Shown here one piece after another: positions 53,181 to 55,888 of a stretch of 55,888 nucleotides of DNA; position 1 is the stretch's first letter; the number at the start of each line of letters is the position of its first letter. The DNA comes from Neobacillus piezotolerans (lineage in GTDB: Bacteria > Bacillota > Bacilli > Bacillales > Cytobacillaceae), in assembly GCF_003362805.1 (NCBI RefSeq), contig NZ_QNQT01000017.1, positions 1 through 55,888 of the forward strand, written 5' to 3'. The notes below the pieces were generated by a model. It was not told the DNA's origin. It searched no databases and worked only from the letters and a program-made list of their open reading frames with translations. Both the position numbers and the translations under genes were made by a program.

Positions 53181-54077
53181 TTACAAAAGCTTCTCGCCGA
53201 ATAGAGATCCCATCAGTTCCACAGCTACTTTTGCCGTTTTGTTCCGTTCATCAAGAATAGGATTCACCTCAACAAATTCCGCTGAAGTAATCAAGTTGGC
53301 TTCGGCCAGCATTTCCATCGCCAGGTGGCTTTCCCGGTAGGTGATTCCGCCAAATACAGGAGTTCCTACCCCGGGTGCATCCTGGGGATCGAGCCCGTCT
53401 AAATCGAGAGACAAATGGACTCCGTCCGTCCTGTTTTTAAGATAGGCAATTGTCTCCTCCATTACTTTTGCCATGCCCATTCGATCAATTTCATGCATTG
53501 TATAAACTTTAATGCCTTTTTCCTTAATCAGGTCCTTTTCTCCCTCATCAAGCGCCCTCGCGCCAATAATGACAATATTCTCCGGGCTAACTTTAGGGCA
53601 GTAGCCGCCTAGTTCCGTCAGCATTTTATGCCCGATTCCCATGCTGACCGCAAGAGGCATGCCGTGGATGTTCCCGGAAGGCGACGTGTCAGCCGTATTT
53701 AAATCACCATGCGCGTCATACCAAATGACGCCAAGGTTCTTATAATGTTTGGAAACGCCAGCCAATGTGCCAATTGCTATGCTATGGTCGCCCCCAAGGA
53801 CTAGCGGAAACCAACCCCTTTGCACAACTTTATCCACTTCTTCGGCGAGCTTGCCATTCTTCTCAGTAACAAGTTCAAGATTCCTTAACTTGGACTCCCT
53901 GTCGATGACAACCTCGGGCCTTCCGACAGGTATATCCCCCAAATCCTCTATTTCATCAAACAATGTTTTCAGCCGTTCGACAACTTCAGCATAGCGGATT
54001 GCACTTGGACCCATATCCACTCCCCTTCGCAACTGCCCAAGGTCCATTGGCATTCCAATAATGGACAACTTTTTCAT
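53181..54077 (-). CDS. rocF: Arginase
   Basis: A 298-residue arginase that splits arginine into ornithine and urea. Metal-binding motifs are LGGDHSIAIG, WYDAHGDLNTADTSPSGNIHG and SLDLDGLDPQDAPG. The ATG at 54077 follows AAAGGGGG; the longer frame upstream is spurious. In B. subtilis rocF is in a SigL/RocR operon, but no -12/-24 site (TGGCAC-N5-TTGC) was seen here, and rocD and rocE are not adjacent. Confidence 0.97.
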   Translation of the reverse strand: MKKLSIIGMPMDLGQLRRGVDMGPSAIRYAEVVERLKTLFDEIEDLGDIPVGRPEVVIDRESKLRNLELVTEKNGKLAEEVDKVVQRGWFPLVLGGDHSIAIGTLAGVSKHYKNLGVIWYDAHGDLNTADTSPSGNIHGMPLAVSMGIGHKMLTELGGYCPKVSPENIVIIGARALDEGEKDLIKEKGIKVYTMHEIDRMGMAKVMEETIAYLKNRTDGVHLSLDLDGLDPQDAPGVGTPVFGGITYRESHLAMEMLAEANLITSAEFVEVNPILDERNKTAKVAVELMGSLFGEKLL

Positions 54078-54367
54078 TTTAAACTCCCCCTTTATTACAT
54101 ATTGTAACCGCTTGCTTTCCACTGACTCAACTCGACAAACCTTTGAATATATATACAGGATCGCGGGTAAGCTTAATACTTTTTTGTACTTTAAAATGGA
54201 AGCAGAATTGTTGCTTTCCCGATCTAATCTCTTTGTCGCACAACGCAATTTTGAGTGAAATCCTTCGCGCATTTTAACTTTACTGACTTTACTCATCTGG
54301 ATTTGCTTATCCATCAAAACCTAGTGAACAACAAAACACAGGCCGGAGTATCTAAAGTTTTTAAAAG
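54078..54367. other. rocF upstream region
   Basis: About 290 bp between the rocF start and the tRNA terminator with no supported gene. It contains a direct doubling of ACTTTACTGACTTTACT near 54276-54292 (minus- or plus-strand significance unclear). The rocF promoter must lie here but I could not place it. Confidence 0.4.
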
Positions 54368-54402
54368 AACAAAAAAGCCTTAAATCCAAATGGATTTAAG
54401 GC
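54368..54402 (-). terminator. Terminator of the right tRNA cluster
   Basis: GCCTTAAATCC-AAAT-GGATTTAAGGC perfect 11-bp stem followed by TTTTTT on the minus strand, 26 nt past tRNA-Ala. Confidence 0.93.
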
Positions 54403-54427
54403 AAAAAGGTCTTTATGTAAGATGTGA

Positions 54428-54503
54428 TGGTGGAGCCTAGCGGGATCGAACCGCTGACCTCCTGCGTGCAAAGCAGGCGCTCTCCCAGCTGAGCTAAGGC
54501 CCC
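54428..54503 (-). tRNA. tRNA-Ala(TGC)
   Basis: A complete 76-nt cloverleaf with anticodon TGC and encoded CCA. Last gene of the right cluster. Confidence 0.97.
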
Positions 54504-54506
54504 GGA

Positions 54507-54581
54507 TGGAGCGGAAGACGGGGTTCGAACCCGCGACCCCCACCTTGGCAAGGTGGTGTTCTACCACTGAACTACTTCCGC
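54507..54581 (-). tRNA. tRNA-Gly(GCC)
   Basis: A complete 75-nt cloverleaf with anticodon GCC and encoded CCA, 3 nt from tRNA-Ala. Confidence 0.97.
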
Positions 54582-54625
54582 GTATATGAATACTATACTA
54601 CAAAAGGTTCATTTAAACAACAAAA

Positions 54626-54698
54626 TGAGCCATGAAGGACTCGAACCTTCGACCCTCTGATTAAAAGTCAGATGCTCTACCGACTGAGCTAATGGCTC
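54626..54698 (-). tRNA. tRNA-Lys(TTT)
   Basis: The body is identical to the left-cluster tRNA-Lys, but the 3' end runs A-TTTTG, so CCA is not encoded. Confidence 0.96.
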
Positions 54699-54800
54699 GA
54701 TATGGGATAAAGTCCCCTAAAATTAAAATTAGTAAGTCAAATGCTTCGCAATTCATAGCTAATTTATAAAGCTATGCTCGTTGCTCTAAATAAAAAAAGA
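54699..54800 (-). repeat. Decayed Lys-type tRNA-head element
   Basis: On the minus strand TTTAGAGCAACGAGCATAGC and GCTATGAATTG recall the GTAGAG-ACGAGCA and GCTGCGAGTTG words of the intact elements. The tRNA head is reduced to TAGAG. CATAGC/GCTATG can pair. It sits between tRNA-Gln and tRNA-Lys, exactly as in the left cluster. Confidence 0.6.
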
Positions 54801-54872
54801 CTGGGCTAGCTGGATTCGAACCAACGAATGACGGAGTCAAAGTCCGTTGCCTTACCGCTTGGCTATAGCCCA
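54801..54872 (-). tRNA. tRNA-Gln(TTG)
   Basis: A complete cloverleaf with anticodon TTG. The 3' end continues as G-TCTT, so CCA is not encoded. Confidence 0.96.
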
Positions 54873-54963
54873 ATAATATTATTGTCCCCGAAACCGGAGT
54901 GCTCATACAACATAAAAAGAACATACATAGTATAGCTCTTTTCGTTTGAACCTATTCAGGAAA
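54873..54963 (-). repeat. Possible remnant of a tRNA-head element before tRNA-Gln
   Basis: The minus strand has CCTGAATAGG followed by CAAACGA, and further on CGGGGACA. The same words occur in order in the tRNA-Asn repeats. No tRNA head remains. Weak evidence. Confidence 0.35.
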
Positions 54964-55048
54964 TGGTGGTGGGGGACGGATTCGAACCGCCGAACCCTGA
55001 GGGAGCGGATTTACAGTCCGCCGCGTTTAGCCACTTCGCTACCCCACC
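54964..55048 (-). tRNA. tRNA-Tyr(GTA)
   Basis: An 85-nt class II tRNA with anticodon GTA and encoded CCA. Confidence 0.96.
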
Positions 55049-55055
55049 GAAAAAA

Positions 55056-55131
<76 letters not shown>

Positions 55132-55155
55132 ATAATAGAATACTATTAAAATTTA

Positions 55156-55231
55156 TGGTGGAGGATGACGGGATCGAACCGCCGACCCTCTGCTTGTAAG
55201 GCAGATGCTCTCCCAGCTGAGCTAATCCTCC
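55156..55231 (-). tRNA. tRNA-Val(TAC)
   Basis: A complete 76-nt cloverleaf with anticodon TAC and encoded CCA. Confidence 0.97.
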
Positions 55232-55238
55232 ATATAAA

Positions 55239-55313
55239 TGGTGACCCCTACGGGATTCGAACCCGTGTTACCGCCGTGAAAGGGCGGTGTCTTAACCGCT
55301 TGACCAAGGGGCC
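55239..55313 (-). tRNA. tRNA-Glu(TTC)
   Basis: The body is identical to the left-cluster tRNA-Glu, but here CCA is encoded. Confidence 0.97.
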
Positions 55314-55325
55314 TTCATAAAAATA

Positions 55326-55398
55326 AGCTTCCAAGCGGGCTCGAACCGCTGACCTCTTCCTTACCATGGAAGTGCTCTACCTACTGAGCTATGGAAGC
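55326..55398 (-). tRNA. tRNA-Thr(GGT)
   Basis: A complete cloverleaf with anticodon loop ATGGTAA (GGT). The 3' end is T-TATTT, so CCA is not encoded. Confidence 0.95.
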
Positions 55399-55419
55399 AT
55401 TATTCCAAATTTTTAAAAG

Positions 55420-55494
55420 TGGCTCCGCAGGTAGGACTCGAACCTACGACCGATCGGTTAACAGCCGATTGCTCTACCACTGAGCTACTGCGGA
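55420..55494 (-). tRNA. tRNA-Asn(GTT)
   Basis: The body is identical to the left-cluster tRNA-Asn, with CCA encoded. First tRNA after the 5S gene, preceded by one tRNA-head element. Confidence 0.97.
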
Positions 55495-55630
55495 ATAATT
55501 AGTATATCTATACTCCAGTATTGCAATTGTGTTCCCGCCTCAGGAAGACCCGCAAGAAGCGGCTCGGCGTGCACAACTCGCAGCTTATTCGTGGCAGGGA
55601 TGCTCGTCTCTACCACTGAGCTACTGCGGA
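55495..55630 (-). repeat. tRNA-Asn-head repeat element, right cluster
   Basis: A single 136-bp unit homologous to the left array: tRNA-Asn head (23 nt), ACGAGCATC, GAATAAGCTGCGAGTTG, GCACGCCGAGCC and GAGGCGGGAACACA. The 3' part has diverged from the left units and includes GTATAGATATAC. It lies between 5S rRNA and tRNA-Asn. Confidence 0.8.
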
Positions 55631-55672
55631 ATAGTATGAAATTCATACTCTGTTGTGAACCTAATAATCATA

Positions 55673-55789
<117 letters not shown>

Positions 55790-55808
55790 AATGAATTAGA
55801 CATATTCT

Positions 55809-55836
55809 ATTATAATGCCTTTTCAGGTTTTTTCAA
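55809..55836 (-). promoter_or_regulatory. Promoter-like sequence just upstream of 5S
   Basis: The minus strand reads TTGAAA-N16-TATAAT (-35 at 55831-55836, -10 at 55809-55814), about 20-47 nt ahead of the 5S gene. It may give extra 5S-tRNA transcripts or be a chance match in the 23S-5S spacer. Confidence 0.45.
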
Positions 55837-55888
55837 GAGAAATTTCATTCCCTCAAAACTGGATAAGAAGAAGAAGTTTGGAAGAACA

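Noticed and set aside
54078-54367. SigL (-12/-24) promoter for rocF
   Set aside because: No TGGCAC-N5-TTGC sequence on the proper strand.

Overview
The window reads as chromosomal DNA of an endospore-forming Bacillaceae bacterium. Its gene content and order match Bacillus: the stressosome/sigma-B operon rsbRSTUVW-sigB-rsbX behind acpS-ydcC-alr-mazEF, the ydbS-ydbT-cshA-murF-ddl block, and the sigW-rsiW-cdaA-cdaR-glmM-glmS-rocF block. The spore gene cmpA and a Spo0E-type phosphatase gene point to sporulation. Species cannot be assigned from the sequence alone. Most core genes lie on the minus strand.

Layout. 1-1652 is a minus-strand tRNA cluster (Asn, Ser, Glu, Gln, Lys, Leu, Leu, Arg, Pro, Gly) with no rRNA in front of it. 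A perfect sigma-A promoter and three tandem 138-139 bp repeats precede it; each repeat begins with a copy of the 5' end of tRNA-Asn. 1694-14560 holds sprT, cmpA, tex, the whole sigma-B operon, mazEF, alr, ydcC, acpS and a rhomboid protease. 14597-22677 holds ydbT/ydbS, uvsE, cshA, an alpha/beta hydrolase, murF and ddl. 23009-45050 is more variable: mgtE, a DAG-kinase-like gene, a multi-repeat channel protein, gltT, an orphan RsbT-like kinase, a CorC-type transporter, an ArsR-like regulator with an MFS exporter, a diguanylate cyclase, an orphan modA fused to the tail of a lost MMPL gene, a frameshifted hydrolase, and a gene with three fused RidA domains. 45556-54077 is cell-wall precursor synthesis (glmS with its ribozyme, glmM), c-di-AMP synthesis (cdaA, cdaR), sigma-W with its anti-sigma factor, and arginase. 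54428-55789 is a second tRNA cluster (Asn, Thr, Glu, Val, Thr, Tyr, Gln, Lys, Gly, Ala) following a 5S rRNA gene.

How the genes work together. The minus-strand core covers general stress (sigma-B), envelope stress (sigma-W), c-di-AMP and peptidoglycan precursor supply (Alr, Ddl, MurF, GlmS, GlmM). Sigma-B has its usual internal promoter ahead of rsbV. A second sigma-B-type promoter and a sigma-A promoter with an embedded Fur/PerR-like box lie ahead of rsbR.

The most unusual things seen are: (1) repeat elements in both tRNA clusters that carry the head of the tRNA gene just downstream and share a core after it; (2) a hairpin between the Shine-Dalgarno site and the start codon of the CorC-type gene; (3) two 28-bp perfect palindromes between convergent genes; (4) a 23-codon ORF with its own promoter, ribosome site and terminator; (5) a single-chain three-domain RidA protein; (6) an RsbT paralog far from any stressosome genes. 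No CRISPR array, prophage, intact insertion sequence or recognisable defence island was seen.
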